Assembly: GCA_000433535.1 (NCBI GenBank)
Contig: FR892655.1
Span: 1-57,840 of the forward strand
Source of the DNA: Dorea sp. CAG:317
GTDB taxonomy: Bacteria; Bacillota; Clostridia; Lachnospirales; Lachnospiraceae
DNA: 57,840 nt
Direction: 5' to 3'
In this document: positions 43,520 to 52,177 of the stretch, one piece after another
How the letters are laid out: every line of letters begins with the position of its first letter
How positions within the stretch are numbered: position 1 is the first letter of the stretch
Made by a program: the position numbers and the translations under genes
Notes under the pieces: model-generated
The model's database searches: none
Told to the model about the DNA's origin: nothing
The model's input: only the letters and a program-made list of their open reading frames with translations

Positions 43520-44815
43520 ATGGAGAGATATAATAAAGCTGAGATTTTAAGAAGAGTAGAAGAAGAAGACGTAGAATTTATCCGTCTGCAATTCACCGAT
43601 ATGTTTGGAATGATTAAAAATATTGCAGTTCCGGCAAGCCGTCTTGTAAAGGTTATGGAGAATCGGTACAGTATTGATCTTGCGTCTTTAGATGAGATCG
43701 CAAGAGAAGGGGAAGAAGAGCTGTATTTGAAGCCGGATCTTCATACATTTACCATTCTTCCGTGGAGACCGCAGCATGGCAAAGTGGCGCGGTTTCTGTG
43801 TGATGTGTGCCGAGAAGACGGCTCTGAATATGAAGCAAGTCCAAGACGTGTCCTGAAGCGTGCAGTGGAACATGCTGCCGCAATGGGGTATACATTTCAA
43901 GTGAATCCTGAATGTGAATTCTTCTTATTTCACACGGATGAAAACGGAATGCCGACAACATTGACGCATGAAAAAGCGGGATACTTAGATACATCACCGA
44001 TTGATCTTGGCGAAAATACAAGGCGCGATATTATTCTTACGTTAGAAGAGATGGGCTATGAGATTGATTCTTCCCACCATGAGATTGCTTCTGCGCAGCA
44101 TGAGATTGATTTTACATTTGAAGATGCGCTTGCAGCAGCTGATAAGGTGACTACATTTAAGATGGTTGTGCGGACGATCGCGAAACGTTACGGGCTTCAC
44201 GCCACATTTATGCCCAAGCCACTTCAAGAGATGAATGGTTCAGGAATGCATTTGAATATGCAGCTGTATAAGGATGGACGAAATGTATTTGAGGGTGAGG
44301 ATGGCAATCTGAGCCGGGAGGGTGAAGCCTTCCTGGCCGGAATCTGTGAGCATATTGACGGAATCACTGCTATCTTAAATCCATTGGTCAATTCTTACAA
44401 ACGTCTTGTTCCGGGATTTGCGGCACCATCGAATGTTGACTGGTCAAAGAAACATAAAAATACGCTTCTTCGTGTAGCAAAAAGAAAGTTTCAATCTATG
44501 ACAATGGAACTGCGAAGTCCGGATGCGGCATCGAATCCTTATCTCGTATTTGCGCTTTGTCTGGAAGCAGGTCTTGACGGAATACAAAGAGAGTTAAAAG
44601 CTCCGGAGGAATTTTCTCAAGATATCAGAGGAATCCGAACACTTCCGAGAAATCTCGGAGAAGCGCTGGATAAAATGAAAAAAGAACCGTTGGTAGCAGA
44701 GGTGTTAGGTGATGTATATGTAGACGCCTATCGAAGAGCCAAGGAAAAAGAGTGGACAAAGTACCAAAGCCAGATTACAAAGTGGGAGATTGAAAACTAT
44801 CTGTATTTGCTCTAA
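43520..44815 (+). CDS. glnA: Glutamine synthetase type I
   Basis: 431-aa GSI. Visible: FTDMFGMIKNIAVP near 26, the Mg site in NPECEFFLFH near 133, EIASAQHEIDF near 190, NGSGMHLNMQ near 238 and the active-site loop LVPGFAAPSNVDWS near 295. The adenylylation-site tyrosine region of enteric GSI is not evident, as expected for the feedback-regulated alpha type. AAAGGAG precedes the ATG. It sits in the carAB-pyrG transcript and is followed 34 nt later by an ANTAR regulator. Confidence 0.94.
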   Translation: MERYNKAEILRRVEEEDVEFIRLQFTDMFGMIKNIAVPASRLVKVMENRYSIDLASLDEIAREGEEELYLKPDLHTFTILPWRPQHGKVARFLCDVCREDGSEYEASPRRVLKRAVEHAAAMGYTFQVNPECEFFLFHTDENGMPTTLTHEKAGYLDTSPIDLGENTRRDIILTLEEMGYEIDSSHHEIASAQHEIDFTFEDALAAADKVTTFKMVVRTIAKRYGLHATFMPKPLQEMNGSGMHLNMQLYKDGRNVFEGEDGNLSREGEAFLAGICEHIDGITAILNPLVNSYKRLVPGFAAPSNVDWSKKHKNTLLRVAKRKFQSMTMELRSPDAASNPYLVFALCLEAGLDGIQRELKAPEEFSQDIRGIRTLPRNLGEALDKMKKEPLVAEVLGDVYVDAYRRAKEKEWTKYQSQITKWEIENYLYLL

Positions 44816-44849
44816 ACAAGTGATGCAGGCAGAAGAAGGAGGAACGTGG

Positions 44850-45398
44850 ATGAGTGTCATTATCATTGTATTGCCGAAATTAGATAATGCCCAAAATATC
44901 AAAAGAATCTTACTCACCCACGGATTCCAGAGTGCGTTTGCCTGTTCTTCCGGGGCATCAGCGTTACAGATGGCAGGACAGTATGAGTGTGGGATTGTGC
45001 TGAGTGGCTATCATTTAAGTGACATGTATTATGTAGAACTGATGGAGAATCTTCCGGAGAGTTATGAACTGATACTTCTTGGCTCACCGGAGAAGGTTGC
45101 GGATGCCGGATCGGGGATGCTTGCGCTTACCACACCTTTGAAGGCGTATGATTTGTTAAATACAGTGGAGATGGTGCTTGGTCAGATTGAGCATCGCTAT
45201 CGGAAGAAGAAAGTAATAAAAAAAAGAAGCGCAAAAGAGGAAAATTATATCCTCAATGCGAAATACTTGTTGATGGAGAGAAATCATCTTACGGAGCAGG
45301 AAGCTTACCGTTATTTACAGAAATCAAGCATGGACAATGGCACGAATATGGTGGAAACGGCGCAGATGGTTTTGATGCTGATGTTTGACGAAATATAG
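44850..45398 (+). CDS. ANTAR-domain RNA-binding antiterminator with pseudo-receiver
   Basis: 182-aa regulator of the AmiR/NasR type. Residues 1-115 have a receiver-like fold, but the place of the phosphoacceptor reads GIVLSGYHLSD, with no aspartate in the usual position. A basic linker KKKVIKKRSAK precedes the C-terminal ANTAR domain (about 120-180) with LMERNHLTEQEAYRYLQK and MVETAQMVLM. ANTAR proteins bind tandem hairpins in leaders and prevent termination. Similar genes follow glnA in other Clostridia. AGGAGG at 44838-44843 sets the start at 44850. Likely target: leaders of nitrogen genes in this window. Confidence 0.87.
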   Translation: MSVIIIVLPKLDNAQNIKRILLTHGFQSAFACSSGASALQMAGQYECGIVLSGYHLSDMYYVELMENLPESYELILLGSPEKVADAGSGMLALTTPLKAYDLLNTVEMVLGQIEHRYRKKKVIKKRSAKEENYILNAKYLLMERNHLTEQEAYRYLQKSSMDNGTNMVETAQMVLMLMFDEI

Positions 45399-45427
45399 AA
45401 ATCTAAAATAGATTGTGAGGAATAAAT

Positions 45428-46627
45428 ATGCCAAAATTAAATGAAAATTATCGAAAATTAAAAGACAGCTATCTTTTTGCCGAGATTGCGCACCGCACGG
45501 CCGCATATATGGAGAAGCACCCGGATCAGTCATTGATCCGTCTTGGAATCGGAGATGTTACAAGACCTCTTTGTCACTGTGCTGTACAGGCGCTCCATGA
45601 AGGCGCTGATGAGATGGGGAGAGCGGAAACTTTCAAAGGATATGGTCCGGAGCAGGGCTATGAAGAGACAAGAAGGGCAATCGCAGATTATTATAAGAAA
45701 AATGGTGTTGAACTAAATCTTGCAGATATTTTTATTTCAGATGGAGCCAAAAGTGATACAGGAAATATTACAGAATTGTTTGGCAAAGGAAATGTCATTC
45801 TCATTCCTGATCCTGTGTATCCGGTATATGTAGATTCCAATCTGATGTGCGGAAATGAAGTGACGTATATTTCCGGAAATGCAGAAAATGATTTTCTTCC
45901 GCTTCCAAACGAGAATCAACATGCCGATATCATTTATATCTGTTCCCCAAATAATCCGACAGGAGCATGTTACAATCGAGAACAGTTGAAGATCTGGGTG
46001 GACTATGCCAGAAAGCATGAAGCAGTTATTTTATTTGACGCGGCATACGAAGCGTTTATTTCGGACCCGTCACTTCCGAGAAGTATCTATGAGATCGAGG
46101 GGGCAAAGCAGTGTGCCATTGAGTTTTGTTCGTTATCTAAGACGGCGGGATTCACCGGAACAAGATGCGGGTATACGATTGTGCCGGAAGAACTTGTATT
46201 TCCCGATTCGACAGGAGAAGAGATGTCTTTGAATGCTATGTGGAACCGCAGGCAGAGCACAAAATACAACGGAACATCTTATATTGTGCAGAAGGCTGCG
46301 GCAGCAGTATTCAGTGACGAAGGGCAAAAAGAATGTGAAGAGAATCTTTCCTATTATAAGAAGAATGCAAAAGTGATCGCAGATACCCTTCGTGATCTTC
46401 ATATCCCGTTTTACGGCGGTATCCATTCCCCATATATATGGTTTGAATGCCCAAGAGGGATGGATTCATGGGAGTGCTTTGACTATCTGTTACAAGAGAT
46501 TCAGGTAGTGGGAACACCGGGAGCAGGATTCGGTGAAAACGGTCGAAATTATTTTCGGCTTACTTCCTTCGGGACTTATGAAAAGACGGTGGAAGCAATG
46601 AACCGGTTCCGAAGCTTATTTGCATAA
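45428..46627 (+). CDS. dapL: LL-diaminopimelate aminotransferase
   Basis: 399-aa fold-type I aminotransferase of the DapL pathway, converting tetrahydrodipicolinate to LL-diaminopimelate with glutamate, for lysine and peptidoglycan. RLGIGDVTRPL near 37, FISDGAKSDTGNI near 104, YICSPNNPTGA near 172 and the PLP lysine in SLSKTAGFTGTRCGY near 236 are typical. It starts 29 nt after the ANTAR gene and is probably the last gene of the carA operon, another glutamate user. Confidence 0.92.
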   Translation: MPKLNENYRKLKDSYLFAEIAHRTAAYMEKHPDQSLIRLGIGDVTRPLCHCAVQALHEGADEMGRAETFKGYGPEQGYEETRRAIADYYKKNGVELNLADIFISDGAKSDTGNITELFGKGNVILIPDPVYPVYVDSNLMCGNEVTYISGNAENDFLPLPNENQHADIIYICSPNNPTGACYNREQLKIWVDYARKHEAVILFDAAYEAFISDPSLPRSIYEIEGAKQCAIEFCSLSKTAGFTGTRCGYTIVPEELVFPDSTGEEMSLNAMWNRRQSTKYNGTSYIVQKAAAAVFSDEGQKECEENLSYYKKNAKVIADTLRDLHIPFYGGIHSPYIWFECPRGMDSWECFDYLLQEIQVVGTPGAGFGENGRNYFRLTSFGTYEKTVEAMNRFRSLFA

Positions 46628-46642
46628 ATGTGAGGCGCGAAA

Positions 46643-46689
46643 ATAAGCCCTTTTCTATGCTTGCAAGAGCACAGAAAAGGGCTTATAAT
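46643..46689 (+). promoter_or_regulatory. sufC/smsC promoter embedded in a hairpin
   Basis: TTGCAA (46661-46666), 17 bp, TATAAT (46684-46689). A long inverted repeat, AAGCCCTTTTCT (from 46644) with AGAAAAGGGCTT (to 46684), encloses the promoter; it may double as a terminator-like end for dapL transcripts, though no T run follows on the plus strand. Confidence 0.6.
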
Positions 46690-46748
46690 GTAATGTATTG
46701 CAGAAAAATGCGAAAAGAAAAGGAAATCAGAGAAAAGGAGCTTATCAT

Positions 46749-47468
46749 ATGCTTGAGGTAAAAAATCTGACATTCAAAGTAGAAGAAAACGGAGTGAAAA
46801 GAAGCATTGTCAAGGACGTAAGCTTTCAGGTAGAGGACGGAGAGATGTTAGTCATCACCGGACCGAATGGAGGCGGAAAGTCTTCGCTTGCAAAAGTGCT
46901 TATGGGAATCGCCAAAGAAGATTCAGGGCAGATTATCTTAGATGGAGAAGACATTACTTCTTACGATATCAATCATAGAGCAAATGCGGGAATCGGGTTT
47001 GCATTTCAACAGCCGCCGAGATTTAAAGGGATGACAGTAAAGAGACTGCTCAGTCTGGCGGCGGGCAGAGAGCTGACGCATCCTGAGATCTGTAAGATGT
47101 TAAGTTCAGTAGGACTTTGCGCGCAGGAATATATTGAGCGTGAAGTGGACGGAACGTTGTCCGGTGGAGAGATGAAGCGTCTGGAGATTGCAACCGTTCT
47201 TGCGAAACCTCATAAACTTTGCATTTTTGATGAACCGGAGGCAGGAATCGACCTTTGGAGTTTCTCCATGTTGATTCAGCAGTTTGAGAAAATCCACAGT
47301 GAGAAAAAGGAAAGTTTGGTTTTAATCTCACATCAGGAAAGGATTATTCAGATGGCAGACCGGATCATGGTCATTGAAGATGGAAAGATTGCGGCACTGG
47401 GAGAGACAAAAGAAATCCTTCCGACACTGCTTACGAAAGACAGTTGTGCCTGCTTAAACAAAGCGTAA
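46749..47468 (+). CDS. sufC: Fe-S cluster assembly ATPase SufC/SmsC
   Basis: 239-aa soluble ABC ATPase. Walker A GPNGGGKSS near 35, Q-loop FAFQQPPRFKG near 78, signature LSGGEMKR near 137 and Walker B CIFDEPEAGID near 157; the PPRF segment is typical of SufC. AAAGGAG lies 8 nt before the ATG at 46749. It pairs with a single SufB/SufD-like gene 17 nt downstream, with no sufD, sufS or sufU adjacent. Confidence 0.9.
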   Translation: MLEVKNLTFKVEENGVKRSIVKDVSFQVEDGEMLVITGPNGGGKSSLAKVLMGIAKEDSGQIILDGEDITSYDINHRANAGIGFAFQQPPRFKGMTVKRLLSLAAGRELTHPEICKMLSSVGLCAQEYIEREVDGTLSGGEMKRLEIATVLAKPHKLCIFDEPEAGIDLWSFSMLIQQFEKIHSEKKESLVLISHQERIIQMADRIMVIEDGKIAALGETKEILPTLLTKDSCACLNKA

Positions 47469-47485
47469 GAAAGAGGTGGATGTAA

Positions 47486-48409
47486 ATGGCAGAATTAGAT
47501 AGAGTTACAGAACAGATCTTAGATCAGATCAGCGGCGAGTTTAAACAGGAAGGCGCTTACAATCTTCGTCAGAACGGAGTTTCCATCTGTCATGGGGACA
47601 GTGAACATGTGAAGATTAAGAGAAAAGAAGACCGACAGGGTATCGACATTTATATTGATGGTGAGACAAAGGGAGAAACCGTCAGCATTCCGGTCGTTGT
47701 CAATGCTTCCGGCATGGACGATCAGGTGTATAACGATTTCTATATTGCAGACGGAGCCGATGTAGTGATCATTGCAGGCTGCGGAATCCACAACAGTGGC
47801 TGTAATGACAGCCGTCATAACGGAATTCATTCCTTCCATGTAGGAAAGAATGCAAATGTCCGCTATGAGGAGAAGCATTACGGAGAAGGAGAAGGTACGG
47901 GAGCCCGTATTTTAGATCCGGTGACAAAGATCTATATTGGTGAAGACAGTGTATTTACACTGGATACAGCTCAGATCAAGGGTGTTGATTCTACAAAGCG
48001 TGAGACAGAAGTAGAACTGGATGCAGGAGCAAAGCTGTATGTCATTGAGAAATTAATGACACACGGAAGTCAATTTGCAGAGTCCAATATGGAAGTGAGA
48101 TTGAATGGAGAAGGAAGCTCCGCGCAGATTATTTCCAGATCGGTTGCGAAAGGGACATCCAGACAGGTATTCCATCCGAAGGCCGTGGGAAATGCGAAAT
48201 GTCAGGCACACGTACAATGTGATTCTATTATTATGGATCACGCAGAGGTTGCTTCGATCCCGGAGATTAATGCAAGACACTTAGATGCTGCAATCATTCA
48301 TGAAGCGGCAATCGGAAGAATTAATGATGAACAGCTTATCAAGCTTCGTACGCTTGGTATGACGGAAGAAGAGGCTGAGGGAATCATCATTGACAATTTC
48401 CTAAATTAG
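47486..48409 (+). CDS. Short SufB/SufD-family scaffold (SmsB-like)
   Basis: 307-aa SufB/SufD-family protein, much shorter than classical SufB (about 465 aa). The core beta-helix is recognisable from GADVVIIAGCGIHNSG near 90 to the C-terminal block INARHLDAAIIHEAAIGRI near 262, which is the SufC-binding end. A two-gene C-B set with a short B subunit matches the minimal SMS systems described in Clostridia and archaea; they are thought to build or carry Fe-S clusters. Cysteines in AGCGIHNSGCNDS are possible ligands. Confidence 0.85.
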   Translation: MAELDRVTEQILDQISGEFKQEGAYNLRQNGVSICHGDSEHVKIKRKEDRQGIDIYIDGETKGETVSIPVVVNASGMDDQVYNDFYIADGADVVIIAGCGIHNSGCNDSRHNGIHSFHVGKNANVRYEEKHYGEGEGTGARILDPVTKIYIGEDSVFTLDTAQIKGVDSTKRETEVELDAGAKLYVIEKLMTHGSQFAESNMEVRLNGEGSSAQIISRSVAKGTSRQVFHPKAVGNAKCQAHVQCDSIIMDHAEVASIPEINARHLDAAIIHEAAIGRINDEQLIKLRTLGMTEEEAEGIIIDNFLN

Positions 48410-48421
48410 ATAAGGAGAACT

Positions 48422-49321
48422 ATGAAGTTACAACTGAAGAAAAGATGGAAAGTAATGAAGGCTGCGCTTCACATGGAGTTAAGAGAGCATAAAAGCTCGT
48501 TTATCGTGTATATGACACTCCGAATTCTGGTCATATTGATGATGATTCTGCAGTTTTTTAATAAGAATTATGAAAATGTTTTCTTGTGCATTCTCACCTT
48601 GCTGTTGTTGATTGTTCCAAGCCTTATACAGATCAATCTGAAGATCGAGCTTCCGACAGCATTGGAAATTACAATTTTGATCTTTATATTTGCGGCAGAA
48701 ATTCTGGGAGAGATTCAATCGTATTATATTAAAGTTCCGTCATGGGATACCGCGCTTCATACGATCAACGGATTTTTGATGGCGGCGATCGGCTTTGCAC
48801 TGGTGGATATTCTGAATCAGAGTAAGAAAGTGTCTATGAAGTTATCGCCTTTGTTTGTGGCGATCGTAGCATTTTGTTTTTCTATGACTATTGGTGTTGT
48901 GTGGGAATTTTTTGAATTCAGTATGGATCAGATGTTTCATCTGGACATGCAGAAAGATACGGTCATCCATCAGATCCACTCGGTTATGCTTGACCCGACA
49001 AGAAGCAATGTGGCAGTTCATATCCGGGGGATCAATGATGCTGTTGTGAAAGGAGAAAGCCTTGGAATCGGCGGGTATCTGGATATTGGTCTTATCGATA
49101 CGATGAAAGACCTGATCGTCAATTTCATTGGGGCGGTTGTATTTTCCATCATTGGTTACTTCTATATTAAGAACCGTGGAAAAGGCAGATTTGCCAAACG
49201 ATTTATCCCAAGGCTTAAGTCCAAAGACGCAGACTTTTTGAAGAAAGCAGTAGAAGAAGAGGAGCGGGAAGAACAGGCACTTTTATCCGAAAAAACATCA
49301 ACGGACAGCAAATCTTCTTAA
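48422..49321 (+). CDS. Polytopic membrane protein, YjdF/DUF2238-like
   Basis: 299-aa membrane protein with about seven hydrophobic helices. The segments SWDTALHTINGFLMAAIGF near 110 and GVVWEFFEFSMDQMF near 158 resemble the YjdF/DUF2238 family, of unknown function. An acidic charged tail (265-299) would face the cytoplasm. It is 12 nt behind smsB, so probably cotranscribed. Its last 24 nt overlap the 3' end of the convergent gene. Confidence 0.7.
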   Translation: MKLQLKKRWKVMKAALHMELREHKSSFIVYMTLRILVILMMILQFFNKNYENVFLCILTLLLLIVPSLIQINLKIELPTALEITILIFIFAAEILGEIQSYYIKVPSWDTALHTINGFLMAAIGFALVDILNQSKKVSMKLSPLFVAIVAFCFSMTIGVVWEFFEFSMDQMFHLDMQKDTVIHQIHSVMLDPTRSNVAVHIRGINDAVVKGESLGIGGYLDIGLIDTMKDLIVNFIGAVVFSIIGYFYIKNRGKGRFAKRFIPRLKSKDADFLKKAVEEEEREEQALLSEKTSTDSKSS

Positions 49322-50089
49322 AATACAGATAAAGATGCCGGCAGTACATAATGGGAGCAGAAGGCTGTGAAGATTACCATAAATCGTCAAAGCACCCTGA
49401 ACACCCTGAAGCGGTGCAGGTGATGCCGGAATCAATGCATGTAAATGCAGAGACAGATAGGAACCGGCGTAGATAAACAGGAAAGAGAAAAGACCTCTTC
49501 CGTTGTCTGCGGCACATCCTTTTCTGTCTTTCTTTGTTTTGCTCCCGAACAGAATGGTAAGAAACGTAATACATTCTATGAGAAGCAAAAATAAAGCAAC
49601 GGCAAAATAAGCGCCCAGAACATAGTTGTGCTGGTCGATAGCCTGTGCAAGTGTTCCGTAAGGTTTATAATTCTGCCAGAAATGAAAAGCAAGAACAGCA
49701 ATGATTGCTCCTGTTAAAATCAATGTAGCGCCCCGGAGAAGTAAATTTGTCGTTTTGTAGATCGCCTTTGCACCCGCTTTTCCTCCGGCTTTTGCAGTTT
49801 TCGCCAAAGGCTTAAAAAGATTCGGCATATTTTTTTTCTTTTTCTTTTTGGATGCCTTTTCATATTTTTCTTTTGTTTTCTCATCCAAGTCAAAAGAAGT
49901 TGTGTAGTTTTCCTCCAGGTAATCAATGTTTTTTGTGCGGTCCAGGTCTGACAAGTTCGACAGGACGTCTTGAAAATTGTCGTCTTCCGGCATCGGAATA
50001 TCCGGGAGATCGCCTTCATAGATCACCTCAAAGTCATCATCAAAAATATCCAAATCATGATTATCAAAATTATCTTTATTTATACTCAT
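49298..50089 (-). CDS. Membrane protein with acidic N-terminus, unknown function
   Basis: 263-aa protein I do not recognise. Residues 1-70 are acidic and probably disordered (repeated DD/ED), then a Lys-rich stretch KKKKKKNMP near 82 and a glycine/alanine/lysine segment, followed by four hydrophobic helices (about 113-133, 152-176, 196-213, 235-258). The ribosome site AGGAGGG precedes the ATG. Convergent, with a 24-nt overlap, to the YjdF-like gene. Confidence 0.65.
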   Translation of the reverse strand: MSINKDNFDNHDLDIFDDDFEVIYEGDLPDIPMPEDDNFQDVLSNLSDLDRTKNIDYLEENYTTSFDLDEKTKEKYEKASKKKKKKNMPNLFKPLAKTAKAGGKAGAKAIYKTTNLLLRGATLILTGAIIAVLAFHFWQNYKPYGTLAQAIDQHNYVLGAYFAVALFLLLIECITFLTILFGSKTKKDRKGCAADNGRGLFSFLFIYAGSYLSLHLHALIPASPAPLQGVQGALTIYGNLHSLLLPLCTAGIFICILRRFAVR

Positions 50090-50116
50090 AAAAAATCCCT
50101 CCTAATACAAGTCTCT

Positions 50117-50145
50117 ATTCTAATCCGTTTTCTGCAATGCCACAA
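50117..50145 (-). promoter_or_regulatory. Promoter of the acidic membrane protein gene
   Basis: On the minus strand TTGTGG (50145-50140), 17 bp, TAGAAT (50122-50117). Confidence 0.45.
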
Positions 50146-50218
50146 TAGATATCACAGAAAGTTCATGAAGAAATAAGGTTTTCTTTAGAAATCATATTAA
50201 GAGGGAAGAAAAACTTTC

Positions 50219-51550
50219 CTAAAATCTGTATTTATTTTTATATTTCAGGAACATAAAGCAAGCCAATGCGATAGCCATTAGTTCGGTAGCCGGAGTCGCA
50301 AGCCAGATACCTGTGACGCCAAAGAACAATGGAAGTGCCAATAAACAGATCACCATGAATACGAAAGAGCGTTAGAAAGCAAGGATGGCGGAAACGATTC
50401 CGTTATTTAAAGCAGTGAACATTCCACTGGAAAAAATATTGAATCCGATAAATAATAATGCAATACTGCAGATTCTATTTCCGGTGACAGCAAGATCAAA
50501 TACAGGATTATCAGGTCTGGAAAAAATGCTGACAAGTGGTTTGGTTATGATCAAAGATGCCGCTAAGGAGAGGACAGAAATAACAGCTATGATTTTTAAG
50601 CTTTTACGAATCAATTTTTTCAGTTTTTCGTGATTCTGTTCCCCATAATAGTAGCTGATCATAGGGGCAACTCCGTAAGAGTAACCGCTAAATAGTGAGC
50701 TTACAAACATGAGTACATACATAATGATGGTGATGGCGGCGATACCGTTTTCGCCTACATATCTTAACATGGTCCAGTTAAACATCAGTGTTGTGATTCC
50801 GGTAACAAGGGCGGTTGCCATTTCTGAGCAACCATTGGAAACTGCTTTTTTCAATACATCAAAAGAAAAGTGAGGCCTCGTAAAATGCAAAAGATTCTTC
50901 TTATTACAGAAAATAATGCAACCAACAACAGTTGTCACAGAATATCCTAAGCCGGTAGCAATGGCTGCGCCTTCCGTGCCCATTCCGATCACTCCTATAA
51001 AGAGGTAATCCAGAACGATGTTGAGAACACCTCCGGCAACAGAACAGATAAAGGATACCGTTGCTTTTCCGGCGGCAATTAGATAAAGGGAGAAGTTATT
51101 CATTAATAAGATTGAAATTGTAAATAGCAGATAGAGGCTTAAGTAATCTTTTGTGTGATGAAGAACATCTGCGGATACATCCATTTGAGAAAAGAGCATG
51201 TTCATGCAAAGGTATCCGATCAGTGTCATTATGATGCCTACAACAATGTTGACGACAATTAAAAATGTAAAATTTTCGTTGGCTTCCTGCTGCTTTTTCT
51301 CACCTGCTTTTTTCATGATTACAGCGCTTCCGCCGGTTGCCAGCATGGTAGAGATGGCTGTTACTAAGGAAATGATAGGCGCAGATAAATTAATTGCGGA
51401 TAAGGCGTTTGTTCCGATCAGATTGGAGACAAATAAGCCGTCTACCATTGTATAAAATGCCATAAATAAAGACATTGCAATAGTAGGTAAAGCGAATTTC
51501 ATAATATTTTTTAATGTAATAGGTTTTAGATATACATTTTCAGTTTCCAT
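50219..51550 (-). pseudogene. MATE-family efflux gene with in-frame stop
   Basis: 444-codon frame for a MATE multidrug/Na+ antiporter, interrupted by TAA at codon 393 (50374-50372). Before it: YLKPITLKNIMKFALPTIA, MVDGLFVSNLIGTNALSA and further MATE blocks over about eleven helices. After it the same frame continues SFVFMVICLLALPLFFG, GIWLATPATELMA and a basic end KYKNKYRF to a TAG at 50219, i.e. the missing last helix. A single base change (for example TTA to TAA) explains it. The truncated 392-aa protein may be unstable. It is divergent from a MarR gene. Confidence 0.85.
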
Positions 51551-51591
51551 AATATTCCTCCATATTTTTTGTTTTTCAAGATACCGTGTGT

Positions 51592-51622
51592 ATCATAAGG
51601 TGTACAGTTACTGTAATGTCAA
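51592..51622 (-). promoter_or_regulatory. MATE promoter with 19-bp spacer and internal dyad
   Basis: On the minus strand TTGACA (51622-51617) and TATGAT (51597-51592) are 19 bp apart. The spacer holds the palindrome TACAGTTACTGTA (plus 51603-51615), the geometry used by MerR-type activators. Confidence 0.6.
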
Positions 51623-51651
51623 TAAATTTTATTGCCTTTTTTATCTTTTTC

Positions 51652-51679
51652 TTGACAATGACGAAAAATAGTTTATAAT
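51652..51679 (+). promoter_or_regulatory. Promoter of the marR-like gene
   Basis: TTGACA (51652-51657), 16 bp, TATAAT (51674-51679); predicted start near 51686, at the operator palindrome. Confidence 0.75.
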
Positions 51680-51686
51680 GTGGACT

Positions 51687-51701
51687 GTTCACATTGTGAA
51701 C
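51687..51701. promoter_or_regulatory. Palindromic operator at the marR start site
   Basis: GTTCACATTGTGAAC is a perfect 15-nt palindrome placed at the predicted transcription start, suited to autorepression by the MarR protein. Confidence 0.65.
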
Positions 51702-51748
51702 TATTTTTTGCGTATAAGGATAATCACACGGAGAAAGTGGAGAAAATT

Positions 51749-52177
51749 ATGAGTGAATTGAATGAACAGATTCTGGATGCTTGGATTCATTTGACAACTG
51801 CTATCAATAATGAGCGGATTGTGTCAGAGATGCCGCTGAATGAGGCATTGATCTGCCGGATACTATACAAGAACCAAGAGAGTGAAATCACGGCAACAGA
51901 TTTATGTGCATTGACGAAAATGCAAAAGTCTCAGATGAACCGGACGCTTATGAACATGGAGAAGAAGAACTGGATTCAAAGACAGCGTTCGAAGAAGGAT
52001 AGAAGACAGATTCTGATTGCATTAAATGAAGAAAAGATGCGCGCCTATCAGGAACAGCATGAACATGTGTTAAATATAGTAAATAAATTGGTAGAGCGGA
52101 TCGGACACGAAAATGCAGAGAAAACAGTGGAACTTTTTAATCTGATTGAACAGATAGCAAGAGAGGAGATCAAATGA
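51749..52177 (+). CDS. MarR-family regulator
   Basis: 142-aa winged-helix regulator. The DNA-binding part is visible as ITATDLCALTKMQKSQMNRTL (positions about 47-66) and the wing RQRSKKDRRQ near 77. MarR repressors often control a neighbouring efflux pump; here the MATE gene is divergent. Start at 51749 with GTGGAG upstream; the frame is open back to 51680 but that region carries the promoter and operator. Its stop overlaps the degV ATG. Confidence 0.88.
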   Translation: MSELNEQILDAWIHLTTAINNERIVSEMPLNEALICRILYKNQESEITATDLCALTKMQKSQMNRTLMNMEKKNWIQRQRSKKDRRQILIALNEEKMRAYQEQHEHVLNIVNKLVERIGHENAEKTVELFNLIEQIAREEIK

